A stretch of DNA of 64,000 nucleotides, taken from contig CM068315.1 in NCBI GenBank assembly GCA_034766995.1, positions 13,111,510 to 13,175,509 of the forward strand. The letters are read 5' to 3'. A program made the translations under genes and the position numbers. This stretch comes from Acanthacorydalis orientalis (Eukaryota; Arthropoda; Insecta; Megaloptera; Corydalidae). The notes below the pieces were generated by a model. That model made no database searches, was not told where the DNA came from, and was given only the letters and a program-made list of their open reading frames with translations. This document shows positions 51,175 to 62,869 of the stretch, in pieces. Numbering within the stretch: the stretch's first letter is position 1; each line of letters begins with the position of its first letter.

Positions 51175-51594
51175 GATAACTTTTCATTCTGTAAATATTA
51201 ATCACCATATGAGGCCATTATTCTGTAGAGACTGTACATCAATGAATAGCGTCAGTTGGTTTCATACGGGGAAAAATACCCCAACCATCGGTGGACAACC
51301 CTCTTGCACAAAGTACAACGAATATGTACCATTACACTGTGTAGTAGTCATTTTGAATGTGAATTACATTTTTCGAGCGAAGATCGTTTTATTATAGCGA
51401 GAATTGAAGATTAACTGTCGGTCTGAATTTTGGTTAATCTAATTATTTCATATTATAAAGAGATTTACAGTCATTATGTATGCGTGTGTGTGTTTTTTTA
51501 ATTAGTGAAGTGGGTTTTTTTTAAACATAAATATTTACAATAAAGTTGGGTTTTAATTGTTGATGTACTAATAAGTATTTTTTCAGTACCTTAG
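50000..51594. other. AT-rich spacer
   Basis: (TA)n tracts at 50948-50990 and 51132-51170. A 62-codon frame at 51209-51397 in a GC-richer patch is not recognised. Confidence 0.5.
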
Positions 51595-51737
51595 TTCTGA
51601 GGCAGATGACATCGTGTAAGCAATAATAAAGAATGATCACTAATTATTTATTAAACATTTTTGATCAGAAATGTTTTTTTTGTGGTCTGTGGGAGAGAAG
51701 ATAACTCATTTATGAAAGTGAATTGCTAAAAATATAT
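51595..51737 (+). repeat. Foldback-family arm
   Basis: It carries TTCTGAGGCAGATGACATCG, AAAGAATGATCACTAATTAT, TTTTTGATCAGAAATG and TATGAAAGTGAATTGC in the family order. Confidence 0.55.
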
Positions 51738-51854
51738 TGTACAATTTAGTAGCTTCATCTATAAGCTACTTTTAATTTATCTCTTGCTTTGATTGAATTT
51801 TTTGAAATTTTTATCAATAGTAATGAATTATAAATAAAAATACATACATTTCTC

Positions 51855-52070
51855 AAATTAATTTTCATTCAATCCACTAAGCATACTTCTTCTGATCAAT
51901 AATCTGTTTATTTATCATTTTTGATTGGTGATTATGTATACTCGTATTATGATGGTGTTTCAATCATTTTTAAAGTGCTAAAACGAAGATAAATATAAAA
52001 TAAAAGATTTTGCAATGCCGTAAAATTACTAGAACTAAAAAAATTAATTTGTGAAATCTTAACGATTTAT
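51855..52070. repeat. Foldback-family element, left arm clear
   Basis: Minus-orientation arm with TTCATTCAATCCACTAAG, CTTCTGATCAATAATC and TATTATGATGGTGTTTC. A short AATTAATTTGTGAAATC at the right end may be the other arm. Confidence 0.45.
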
Positions 52071-52147
52071 CAAAAAAAAGATAAAGTAGTGAACCTAAAA
52101 TAGGATAATATGGAAAATGAGGCTGTGTAGAATTAGTTCTAATATAG

Positions 52148-52385
52148 TTCTGTTACTGTGACAAAATTCACTTTTAAAAATGAATTTTTCGTTTAATACT
52201 TAAACTAACAAAAATTTTGATTAAAAATTGTTTAATTATTTATTATCGATCATTTTTGATTAGTATTTATGTGTATTTCGATAACGATGTTTCCGTATTC
52301 AGAGCGACAGGGTAAAGAGAAGTCTTTAATATTTTTCTGTCTTTTACTACTTCGCAGAATAAAAAATAATTTGTAAAATCTTAAA
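52148..52385. repeat. Foldback-family element, left arm clear
   Basis: It begins TTACTGTGACAAAATTCACT and continues with ATTATTTATTATCGATCATT and TATTTCGATAACGATG. It lies directly before the truncated mariner copy 2. Confidence 0.5.
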
Positions 52386-52391
52386 GAATTA

Positions 52392-52999
52392 CCAAATGGA
52401 TGAAATATGGATCCACCACTACACACCAAATCGAAGCAGCAATCAGAGACTGACATTGACAAACAATGACAGGTGAAAATACGTCGAAAAAGGCGAAAAC
52501 CGTTTTATCGACTGGGTGGATGATGACTACTGTTTTCTGAAATTCCCAAGGAATCATCCTGATCGACTATTAACGAAGGGAAAAACGATTACACGAGCCT
52601 ATTATGTAAAATTATTGAACCGTTTAAAGAAGAGTTGTAAGAAAAACGGTCAAGATTGACGCACAAAAAGTGTTCTTTAACCAGGACGATGCTCTGTCTC
52701 ACAAATTTATACAATGTCAAAATTACACGAATTAGGCTTCAAACTGATTCCTCATCCAGCCTATTCTCCGGACTTTGCCCCTTGCATCTTCTTCCACTTC
52801 CTAAACTTGAAAATTTGGCTCGGTAGGAAGAAATTCTAATCGAATGAGGATGCCATCGCTGCCATCAATGTGTATTTTGCAGACTTGCTAGACCAAGTGT
52901 ATAGCGCTCAATGGAGACTATGTTGAGTACTAAAATCGATATTTTCAAAAAAACGCTGTTTAACTTGCTTTTTTTACCATACTTATCAAACGACCCACA
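52392..52999 (+). mobile_element. Mariner copy 2, 5'-truncated
   Basis: Same family as the copy at 46.4 kb: it retains WIHHYTP-like sequence (GGATCCACCACTACACACC), an LF-QDDALSHK block and an HELGF-like block, then YSPDFAPCIFFHFLNLKIWL. The right terminal repeat is TTTACCATACTTATCAAACG followed by ACCCACA and TA. The left end, including the left terminal repeat, is missing. Frameshifts throughout. Confidence 0.8.
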
Positions 53000-53001
53000 T
53001 A

Positions 53002-53636
53002 TATTAGTATCTAAAATAAGCATACATTTATAAAGACAAAAAACGATTGAACTTTCTTATATATCCAACCTTTTTTTATACAAAACGATATTTGTTTCAA
53101 TAGGGTTTTTAGTCGATTTAAAATTATTTGAAGTTCGTGACCGCTTTAATCGTACATTTCTTAGACCAATTTCTTATATAAGAAAAATCGACGGAAGATG
53201 CTACGAACTATAGTAAAAAATAAACGCGAAATACCCGATAAAAAGCGTATTAATACTTAAGTAGTAGTATTAGTGTACATCACGATCGAGGAAAATCTAA
53301 TTATCTGTGCCATACATTTTATGTGCCTGCGACTGTCGACGAACGTTGCGAAAGTGTGACCGATATATAAATGAAGTGAGTCCATGTATGGATGAGCAAC
53401 AGAGATAGATTAGTTAGTACGAGCATAATTCAGGGATGGATGAGACTTGTAGCCTCAACCCCATGTGACAGGTCTGTGGCGCGACACGCGACCAGCGTGG
53501 GGTGTAAGGGGTGCCGCGGTACAGTCGATAGGAAATTATATTTGCAAGGGCATCGAAATACTGACATATAGAGCTTCACACAGTACGTTCGTTGCGAATA
53601 TTTATCATACATCTTTGATTTATATGAAATTTTCAA

Positions 53637-53694
<58 letters not shown>

Positions 53695-54164
53695 GGCAGG
53701 TATTGTATAAATTCAAAGAAAAACTCTTCGAAATTGACAAATAAATTATAATATTAATATATTATGATAAAAATATGAATAAATAAAATTAGGTTACTGA
53801 GAAGAAAAATTATTTTTCATTATTTAGAGAGAATCAATTTGTGTAGAATATGAACATTTTCTTAAATATTTAATGTAAAATTTACGAAAAAAAATAAATG
53901 GAGTAAAATAAGGTAAAATTCGAATTTGCGCTTCAGATCATTTTTATTTGATAGCAGTGTTTATTTTTCTTCGAAGGTAAAATATTACTTTAATATTCAA
54001 AGTATGAGATTTGTAATCAATATTCCTAGGAAAAAGAGATACATATTCTTAGTATATTGGATTATACACTAATAGGATGTATTCGAATCTGGTCTTATCG
54101 TAAGCCATTTTTATAAAAAAAAACATTGTGTTTCAGAAAGAAGTATATTCAGTATATTTTTAGA
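53002..54164. other. Spacer with a possible promoter-like patch at 53.3-53.6 kb
   Basis: TATATAAA at 53364-53371 lies before a GC-richer stretch (53450-53540). No coding exon can be tied to it. (TA)n at 53640-53690. Confidence 0.35.
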
Positions 54165-55195
54165 ACTGTGGCTAGATAAACTAACACTAATGTTTTTTGT
54201 ACTTATCCAATATCACAAAACCACAAAAAAAAAGTGACATTTCATCATAGGACTTTAAGAATGAGGGAATCGTCATGAAAATGAACTAAGGTTGGAAAAT
54301 TCAATAAAAAAATATATTTTCTGTATCTTTAGACTTGCAGATGATGCAGTCAACCTAGAATGGCACTAAGGTACAAAGAAATGTGTTTTATTTATATTTT
54401 AAACACTTGAGGATGATGGAATCGCAATAAAAAAGCATAACAGTACAAAAAGTCTGATTTTGCTACATATTAAAACTCTGAGAATGATGTTATCAACATA
54501 AAAAAGCATTAACGTAAAAATAATTGCTGTTTTTCTGTATCTTAAGATACTGAGGATGATAGAATTGCTATTTAACAATACTATTTTATAAAACAAATTG
54601 ATGTGTTGTATATTAAGATTCTGAGGATAATAGGATAGTTATGAAAAAGCGCCAAGGTATAAAAAATCTGATTTTTCTGTACCTTAAGACATTGAGAATG
54701 ATAGCATAGTTATGGAACGGCATTAAGGTAGACAAAAATTTGATTTTTCTATATCTTATGATATTGGGTATGATAGCATAGTACCATGGAATAGCACTAA
54801 GTTTGGTAAAAATCTGATTTTTATTCATCTAAAGGCTTTGAAGATGATGATGTCATCAGGGAACAATACTAAGATGTAAAAATCTGATCTTTATGCACCT
54901 TAGGGCTCTGAGGATTATATCGTATCATTATGAAAAAACACTCAAATTATGCTTTTTTATATCTTAACGTTATTAGGATGATGGAATAGCCATGAAATGA
55001 CATTAAGGCACAATCAATTTGATTTTATGTATTATAAGACTCCGAGGATAATTGCATCATCATTTAAATGCTCACAAGAAATACTCAAAAATGATTAATA
55101 ATCTATTATTGAACATTTTTGATCGGGGAAGTTTTTATGATTTTTGGGATGAGTGAAGAATTGATTTGTGAAAGTAAATTATTAAATAAAAATCA
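54165..55195. repeat. Foldback-family element with an expanded 71-bp tandem array at its centre
   Basis: A short left arm (from ACTGTGGCTAGATAAACTAA) is followed by 12 units of about 71 bp. Units begin near 54252, 54331, 54401, 54472, 54544, 54614, 54685, 54758, 54832, 54902, 54965 and 55036. Unit landmarks are CTGAGGATGATGGAATCG, a GCACTAAGGTAC-like block and AAAAATCTGATTTTTCTG. The right arm (AAAAATGATTAATAATCTAT, TTTTTGATCGGGGAAG, GATTTGTGAAAGTAAATT) closes the element. Units differ from each other substantially, so the array is old. Confidence 0.7.
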
Positions 55196-55199
55196 AACT

Positions 55200-55943
55200 T
55201 GACAGAAATATGAAAAAAATGAAATCTATGAACCGCAAATAGAAATTTTGAGGAAAATATCTTTAATAATTTTAAACATTTAAAAGAAAATAATTAAAAA
55301 ATTCTTTAATTTATCTTTTTATTTTATTTATTTCCGCTTGTATCTTTATATTCATTTAGATTCACAAATTAGAATCTTATATAAATTATTAATTAAAAAT
55401 AATACCAAAAAACACTGTACACATGTTCTGAGTTTCGAATAACACTTTTTCTCAAACAAATACATAAAAATACAGAGAAATAAGACAGCTATTTAATAAT
55501 ATCCGAGAATAAATAGATAATAAAACATCTCTATTGACAAAAAATAAATTCTACATTTATTTTGGTCATCTCAATGTACGGTAGGTAATGTTCACATTTT
55601 AGTACAAGAATATTATTTTAAATTACATGAGTTTTAACTAAAAACGCATAAAGTCCAAATTGACGTCACATGGAAATGGAATTATAAAGATATGTGGTGT
55701 TAGAAATAAATTATTATTTAAATTATGACATAAAAAGTTCCGCGTGTAAATATCTCGTCTTAAAACACATTTTTCTGTAATAGCAATGATAAACTTTTTT
55801 ACTTGACGGAGTTACAGTGTTTTTAAGACCTGTAAAATAAAGTACATAAGATATATAAGGATAAAATGGGAAAAAGTACATCTTATGAAGGAAGAGCTTT
55901 TAAAACGACCTTGTAAGTTTGTATTACTAGGATGTATGTACAC

Positions 55944-55996
<53 letters not shown>

Positions 55997-56325
55997 GTAC
56001 ATATATACACTTTTCAATTTATTTCTTATATTTCTTCTCATAAAGTACTGAATACATTTCGAATCTATATTATTTATTTTTTCATTTTCTAAACATTAAC
56101 TAATTAAATACACATGTGGGAAGTTTGATAATAATTCAAAATTTAAATATAAAAATTAACATTTGGTGACTTTTTAAGTTTTATTTCAATTCATAGAACA
56201 CGGTAATTTATTTTTAATATATTTTTCTCAAAAAAGTAGATTCAATGATTCTTTCCGATCTTGCAGCGAATTATTAGATTTTTCTAAGATTAATTTTGCA
56301 ATTAATTAATTATTTAGTGTGATTT
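55200..56325. other. AT-rich spacer
   Basis: (TA)n at 55949-56009; otherwise nothing recognised. Confidence 0.6.
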
Positions 56326-56329
56326 AGTT

Positions 56330-56558
56330 TTTCAAATGATTTTTTCATTCACTTTACAAATCACAAAATTTGTTCAAAGATGTCCAGTAATTGATTATTA
56401 ATAATTTTTATTGTTATTTATATTGATTTCAAGAACTATGTTATCATCTTTACATTGTTTGAGCACTGAAAGATATCTGATCAGTAAATACAAGATTTTG
56501 TACATTCTTGTTTTCTGAGGAAGATAGAATTGCTATTTTAATCGATGAGTATTTAATC
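56330..56558. repeat. Foldback-family element interrupted by mariner copy 3
   Basis: The left arm has TTTTTTCATTCACTTTACAA, ATCACAAAATTTGTTC and TAATAATTTTTATTGTT. The start of the right half (TTCTGAGGAAGATAGAATTG) is at 56516, and the mariner begins shortly after. Confidence 0.45.
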
Positions 56559-56560
56559 TA

Positions 56561-57163
56561 CGAGGACCGTTTGATAAGTTTGGTCAATTTCTATGATGTG
56601 TTACCACCATTCATTTGGTAACATTACGGCTATCAAGTGTCACTTTTAAGACTAGTATAGGCGAAATTCAACCAGAAATGATGAGTTGTTCACGTTATAC
56701 AGATGTTTAAAGTGAGCATTGTATCAGTTGCCGCAAAAATGGTAAAAAACGAGCAGGCCTTTTTGCAACTATTCGTCACCATGGATGAAACATGGATCCA
56801 CCACTCTACATACTTGAGTCGAAGCAGCAGTCAAAGCAGTAGACAACGACTGGTAAAAGGGGGCTAAAGAAGGCGAAGACCGTTTTATAGGCTAAGAAAG
56901 AGGATGGCTACTGTTTTTCGGATTCCCAACGAATCACTAATCGACTATTTAACGAGGGGACAAACGATAGCAGGAGACTGTTATGCAACATTATTGGACC
57001 GTTTGAAAGAAGAGCTGGAACAAAAATGATCAAGATTGTCGCACAAAAAAGTGCTCTTTCACCAGGACAACGTGCTGTTCCACAAATCGACCGTCGCAAT
57101 ACCCAACTTGCACGAATTAGGCTTCGAATTCATTCCTTATCCACCTTATTTAAACGACCTTCG
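56561..57163 (+). mobile_element. Mariner copy 3, deleted at both the N-terminus and C-terminus
   Basis: The left terminal repeat CGAGGACCGTTTGATAAGTT lies next to TA; the right end reads, reversed, CGAAGGTCGTTTA with TA outside (57164-57165). The 5' part jumps from MVKNEQAFLQLF to VTMDETWIHH, a junction close to that of copy 1, then continues to FHQDNVLFHKST and HELGFEF. A second deletion joins HPPY-equivalent sequence straight to the right terminal repeat. 603 bp. Confidence 0.8.
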
Positions 57164-57279
57164 TATTTTAATCTATTAAACAGAGTGAAATATTTTTAAT
57201 AGTCTTATTATAATTGAATTGTTCTTTTCAATCTTTTAATCAATTATAATAATTTGTTAACAAAACTATCTTAAGGTTT

Positions 57280-58155
57280 AGTTTTACAAATGCATTTTCG
57301 ATTACCTCACAAGCCACAACATTTTTTTTCGATCAAAATGTTGAGTTACAATGGGGAGATAGCATCTCTGACCGATAACGTGATGAAAAATCTCTGATTA
57401 ATGAATACATGAGATATTTTTTAATATCTTAATGGTCTGAGGATGAATTTACTTATAATTGCTATTAGGTTCGTAGAAAAATAATTGCAGTTTATGATCT
57501 TCAAATTAATATACATTTTTCTATTTTATGATTTTCCGAGCTGTTCAAGTGGTCCAAAACTATTGGATGACTAACCCCTAACTTTTGTACAAGCTTTTGA
57601 ATTGTTGTGTGTGGTTCTGATTCAACTAACTCATTCAGTTGGTCGTTATGAACTGAAGAAGAACGCCTGAGATCTTTTTCATCTTCAAAGCTCTCGTCCC
57701 CAGCACGAAATTTTTGGAACCACTATTGTATCGTACGTTCAACAGTACCCACACCAAAACATCATTTAGCTTACGAGTAGTTTTTGCTGCTTTACCATCC
57801 GTTTTGAACTCATACAAAAATTGCTCTTATTGGAAACTTTTCCATGTTTAATTCAATAACCCAATTTGAACTAAAATTAATAATGAAACAAAGTCGATAT
57901 TACCAATAGACAGGCCAAAAAATGTCATTTAAAATAATATTAACATGAACACGATGAAAAGACATTTTCATTGAAAAAATTATAATTAGAATTTAGTAAA
58001 CAAACACCGCGATTATCTTCCTACCAACCTAATACTCATAAGAACTAATTAAAAATGATCAATACTCAGTTATTTAATATTTTGATCGGACAAATTTTCT
58101 AGTTTATGAAACGAGTGGAAAATTAATTTATGGAAATGAATTTCACAACGTCAGA
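57280..58155. repeat. Foldback-family element containing the MITE at 57465
   Basis: The left arm (GATTACCTCACAAGCCACAA, TTTCGATCAAAATGTTG) and the start of a right half (GGTCTGAGGATGAATTTAC) stand before the MITE. The right arm resumes after it with ATTAAAAATGATCAATACTC, TTTTGATCGGACAAATTT and GTTTATGAAACGAGTGG. Confidence 0.6.
57465..58032 (-). mobile_element. MITE A, internally deleted Hsmar1-like mariner
   Basis: 568 bp between TA dinucleotides (57463-57464, 58033-58034). The ends are TTAGGTTCGTAGAAAAATAA and, reversed, TTAGGTTGGTAGGAAGATAA, the cecropia-type mariner terminus. The minus strand encodes the transposase N-terminus in broken frames: QFLYEFKTDGKAAKTTRKLN, WFQKFRAGDESFEDE and NDQLNELVESEPHTTI. 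The catalytic domain is gone. Confidence 0.82.
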
Positions 58156-60056
58156 AATTCGCGACGATTTAGCTTATGCGTTTCATTTATCCTTAAGATA
58201 ATTATTTTAAAAATTCTAAGATAAGTTAAGAATAAAGAAACACAAATAAATTTATGTATAAAAAATTAGTTGAATCAGTGAACAAACGGTTAATTCAGGT
58301 CTGTATATCTTTAAACACTTTGTTATTAAATATAAGTAATAAAATATTTTATTTATTCCCGTATATTTCTATACACGCTTGAATAATAATTCTGAATTTA
58401 GTTTCGTTTCAACATATATCATTCTTCATTCCGATTTCGAATCATCATAACATTGCTATGACAGCAAATTTCACCAGTAATCAATCATTCGATCGACGGA
58501 TCCTGCAACGAAAAGTTTTTCCGAAACTAGACGCGAACACGTCAGATATTTCAATACGTTTTCACGGATTGTGTTGTTTCTTGCGGCCGGGCTTGTACGG
58601 TTAAATCACAAGAAAATTTCGTTCTGAAAACCGATTCCACTAACTTAAGAAAGTCATTAGAGATACTGGAACGTGATTGAGATACATAAAGCAGTATTAT
58701 GACTGTATGAATGTAATTTTAAGCATTCGACAAAGTTTTCCATTTATTTCCCAACAATGACACTCGCTTATCTCTGTATTGCTGTATAATAATTCTTCTT
58801 AGAAGACTTTATCGTTACTGTATTGTCATTTTATGTTGTTTCCTCGCACAGTCAATGTTTTAATTTCGAATGTGTTGGTTCGTATTTATTTTTAACAATT
58901 TGAACAAATATTTTTATTTTAAACACAGAAACTGTTATTAAAAAATAACTGTTATGGTTGAAAAACACAATAAATTGTAGACAGATGTGTGGATATAATT
59001 GCATGTTACAATGTCTGCTCTATTCACGTTTGCGTGAAAAATATTGTGTGACTTTTATACCGCATGTATTAGATTATTTCGATTGTCGGTTGACGTAGTT
59101 ACGTTTATAGTGTGTTTGCAATGTGATTAATGATGACAAACGACAAACATCCATTTCTGAGAAATTTCATTGTCGAGAATTCAGAATTATGTTAGTCGGC
59201 GTTATAATTAAAGCTTATTATAATTAATTTGGTGTGAGCGAACGAGACAAATTTTCGAAATTTGTTTAAGAGGATTAATTATTTAATATTCGTTGTGATT
59301 ATTCAATGAAAACAATTTGATCAATTGTGAAATGTTGTTGCAGTCATTTATTGTTAATTCGAATAAAACGGTTCTTGGTAAAATGAAATTGTTGCTATAA
59401 ATCAAAATGTTAAATTAAATTAAACAAACGGTTCAAACTGAATTCACTATGTCATTATTTTATTATCATAAGTAGACAGAATCGTTTATAAAATTGACAG
59501 AGGTCAATTATCCTACTTCAAGAATTATTTTATATGTATTTTATAGCAGTCTTACAAAACTGTATTTCTATATGCAAAGTTATAAAACCAAATTAAATTC
59601 TACTGCTTGAAATGTGTTAAGACAGTAAAATTAAACCTCTATTCAGTATTGCAATCAAAAATTTGATTTTTTCTTCACGAAAAGTCTCTTCTAATTTTAA
59701 AATCAAATACATTTAAACAGTACATTTAATTTTGTCACAATATAGCTTTGATGCTATTTTGAAAAAAAAAGAGTTTATAAAATTTGGAAACATTTTATTT
59801 TTTAGGGGGGTGGGGTAGTCAAAGAGAATTTTACATTGAATTTATTATTGATTGCTACAAAAATTATGTATTTTCAAATTTTATAATCTTTTCTTTACAA
59901 ATAATAAATCTTGTTTTATAATTTACGGAATGAACAAACAATTCATGTGAGAAACATTTAATTCTCTTGAACTAATTCAACTCTCCAACAAACTTAAATT
60001 TTATCCTTTTTGAATATAAACTATAATCAGTATTTGATAATACAATCTATAATAAA
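58156..60056. other. AT-rich spacer, nothing recognised
   Basis: About 1.9 kb with a somewhat GC-richer patch at 58480-58690 and a GGGGGGTGGGG run near 59805. No ORF of note. Confidence 0.55.
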
Positions 60057-60058
60057 CA

Positions 60059-60622
60059 TTAGGCTGGTAGAAAAATAATTGAGGTTTATGACCTTGAAAT
60101 TCATATATGTTTTCTAATTTAAGTGGTTTTAATTAGTCCAGAACTGTTAGATGACTAACGCCTAACTTTTGTGCAAGTTATCGAATTGTTGTGCGTGGTT
60201 CTGATTCATTTAACGTTTTCAGTTGGTCGTTATGAACTGAAGAAGAACATCCGCGACCTTCATCTTCAAAGATCTGGTTCCCAGCACGAAAATTTCGGAA
60301 CCACCACTGTACCTTACATTCCTTAATAGTACCAATACAAAAAGCATTGATTAGTTTAAGAGCAGTTTCTGCTGCTTTTCTATCCGTTTTGAAATCATAG
60401 AGAAAATGCTCTTATTTGCTTCTTTTCCATATTAAATTTAATATAACAATTAGAAGCAAAATGAATAATAACACCTAAGTCAATGTTACTAAAATACAGA
60501 CCGAAAAACTCACTTGAAAATAAAAAAATGATATTATTATGAACACTATAAAATGACACATTGAAAAAAGTAAGGTTATAATTCAGAAAACCAAACCCGA
60601 AATTATTTTCCTACCAACTTGA
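60059..60622 (-). mobile_element. MITE B, sibling of MITE A
   Basis: 564 bp with ends TTAGGCTGGTAGAAAAATAA and, reversed, TCAAGTTGGTAGGAAAATAA; TA follows the right end and CA (decayed TA) precedes the left. It is collinear with MITE A, including QWWF-KF and DQL-TLNESEPRTTI-like transposase remnants, and has the same internal deletion. Confidence 0.82.
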
Positions 60623-60999
60623 TACAAATAAGGCTATAAGATAGTGTTTGAATATTATTAAAAAAACATCGTTCGTTTGTTGTATGTTTATATATGGTCC
60701 TGTATCTTATGATAGGATACGGAGTTAATTTTTCTACTGAAATTTTAAATTGTATTCTGACAAAATAACAGTTTTACAAAGAAGAATTAACACCCGAAAA
60801 TGTCTTTTATCTAATCATTAAGTAATGATATTGTCTATTTTGATATTAGAGCGTATATCGATGACTGTTATTTTTTTCGAACGTAGGTCCAGAAAATATA
60901 TTTTTTGAGACGTTAAATTTTAGGAGAAAAAATGATTGTAGTATACAGCAAAAAACAGCGTCTTAAACAATTAGAAAAACACAGGATAGGTACTTTCAC

Positions 61000-61130
61000 A
61001 AATAATTTATTTACTCACTCAAAAACCCATAAAGTGTTGCCAAAAATGTTCAATAAATTATTATCGATAATTTTTATTGCAGATTTCGATTACAAATGCC
61101 ATCATGTTCAGAGTGCCACGTTATAGAGAA
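61000..61130 (-). repeat. Foldback-family arm, minus orientation
   Basis: TACTTTCACAAATAATTTAT, TACTCACTCAAAAACCCA, ATGTTCAATAAATTATTA and CAAATGCCATCATGTTCAGA occur in family order. No partner arm is seen to its right. Confidence 0.5.
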
Positions 61131-62249
61131 ATCTGATAATGAAATTTATCTGTATTTATAATATATACAATAGTTTTAATTAAGTAATGAAACAAAATTC
61201 ATTTATCATTTCGAATGCAATTCCGCCGAACAAATATCCCGTTTCACTCTCCCGTTATTCATTTAATTATACCAGTATAAGTACACAGTGTCAAATAGCA
61301 ATTATCTCTCCGGTCGAATGCGCTCTCGGTACACTTTTTCGTAATAATTCAATCTGAATATCCGAGTTAGTTCCCTGTTCCGAGCGTGTCTTGCCGGACG
61401 AGAGGTGTGCACGCAAGAAATATTTCAAGAGATAAGATTGCCTCAACCCGTATCATCGTTTTGTTTAACCCGCTTTTTACGAAAGCGGATTGTGTTTCGT
61501 TCTGCACGAATATGGTCTACTGAACAGACGAAATTGATTCCTCGTACCTTTGTTCGTGGCTGCAGAACGTGAAATCTGCGGTGTTCGGTGTCCTCGATGC
61601 AGTCCATTGTCAAGGTTAGAAGAGTGCTTGACATGCGTTTTTAATATTTTCGTTAAATGTCATGTATATGATTTCAGTGTGTGTATCCAGTTACGTGCCG
61701 TGTCTCATTTTCAACTACATGTTGAAAAATACAGTTTTATTCTCAAGAATATATTATTATTTCGAACAAACACACTTTATAGTTTGTACAAACAATTAAA
61801 AAACTAATACTCTATTAGAATATCTCTTGGAAAAAAGATAAATATTCTTTTTCTACATAAAATTATCGCAATTACGAACTAAATCTAGATTTATAAAGTA
61901 AACAGTTTAAAATTATATAAGACTTGTACAAACACAAGACAACAAATGTTTTAATTTAAATTAAATATTTATCTTATTTGATTTTAATTGTGATTTAGTC
62001 ATGAGAGATGAAGTTTATTTAGAAAGAGACTTTATATTTAAAAAAGTAACAATTTATAGAATAAAAATCCTCACAATTTAATTTTTTGATTTTTGAATTT
62101 CGAACGAAGAAGTTGAATCCGAGTTATATTTTATTCCATTTTTTTATAGCGTTTCAACATTTTTTATCTCCAGGTTTATTTTTTACAATTAAAAATTAAT
62201 CTGATAATAAAGTAAGTTGAAAATTTTTACAGAAGATAGAAACTCAAAC
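61131..62249. other. Spacer with a GC-richer patch at 61.2-61.7 kb
   Basis: The patch has mixed composition and a perfect 7-bp hairpin (CCGCTTT, 5-base loop, AAAGCGG) near 61470-61490, but no gene is recognised. It might be a conserved non-coding element. Confidence 0.4.
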
Positions 62250-62395
62250 GTGACCTCACGTTTTTTATAAATAAATGACACTTCACAAAGCATAAAAAAA
62301 TTTCTGATCACAAATGTTTAATAAATCATTTTTGATTATCATTTATAAGCATTTCGATGGTAATTTCATCATACTCGGGGTGATAAGGTAGAGAA
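62250..62395 (-). repeat. Foldback-family arm, minus orientation
   Basis: CACTTCACAAAGCATAAAAA, AATTTCTGATCACAAATG, ATAAATCATTTTTGATTATC and AAGCATTTCGATGGTAATTT occur in the family order. Confidence 0.5.
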
Positions 62396-62869
62396 AAATA
62401 TTTGTGTTGCGATTTCAATGATTCAAACAGAACAGAATCGTGAAAAAGTTGAATTTTTAATAATAAAACAAGCTAAAAAAATCACAAGTTACATAGATGA
62501 CTGTAAATAAATGATTTTGATTTTCGGGTTTCAATTAAATACAATTAAATTATGTAATATTTCTATAGATGTGAGAGTATTTTACAAAAAGTTATTTTAT
62601 TTTTAAAATACTTAGGTAAATAGAGAACTCATGTTATTATAACACGTATATATAATTGAGTCTGTTTTTATGCATATCATTTTACTGCGGTTTTGAAGTT
62701 ATCAGTGCATATTTCATGCGAATTTGGGGTTTCACCGTTGTATATACATATATGAGTTGTACGCTGTTTAAAAAAATTTAAATTTAAGTTATTACGTTTC
62801 TTAAAATTTGTATTTTTTAATTGAAAATTTTTTATTTCGGCCTGTTTAAATCTTGTTGTATTTTCTAAC

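Noticed and set aside
54399..54828. Two minus-strand ORFs with similar repeating peptides
   Set aside because: They are translations of the 71-bp tandem array and not a repeat protein gene.
54250..55080. Possible CRISPR-like array of regularly spaced units
   Set aside because: The period is about 71 bp, but the whole unit is repeated without unique spacers, and this is animal DNA.
61470..61492. Short hairpin near 61.48 kb as a histone-type stem-loop or microRNA
   Set aside because: The stem is only 7 bp, the sequence does not match the histone stem-loop, and the arms are too short for a microRNA precursor.
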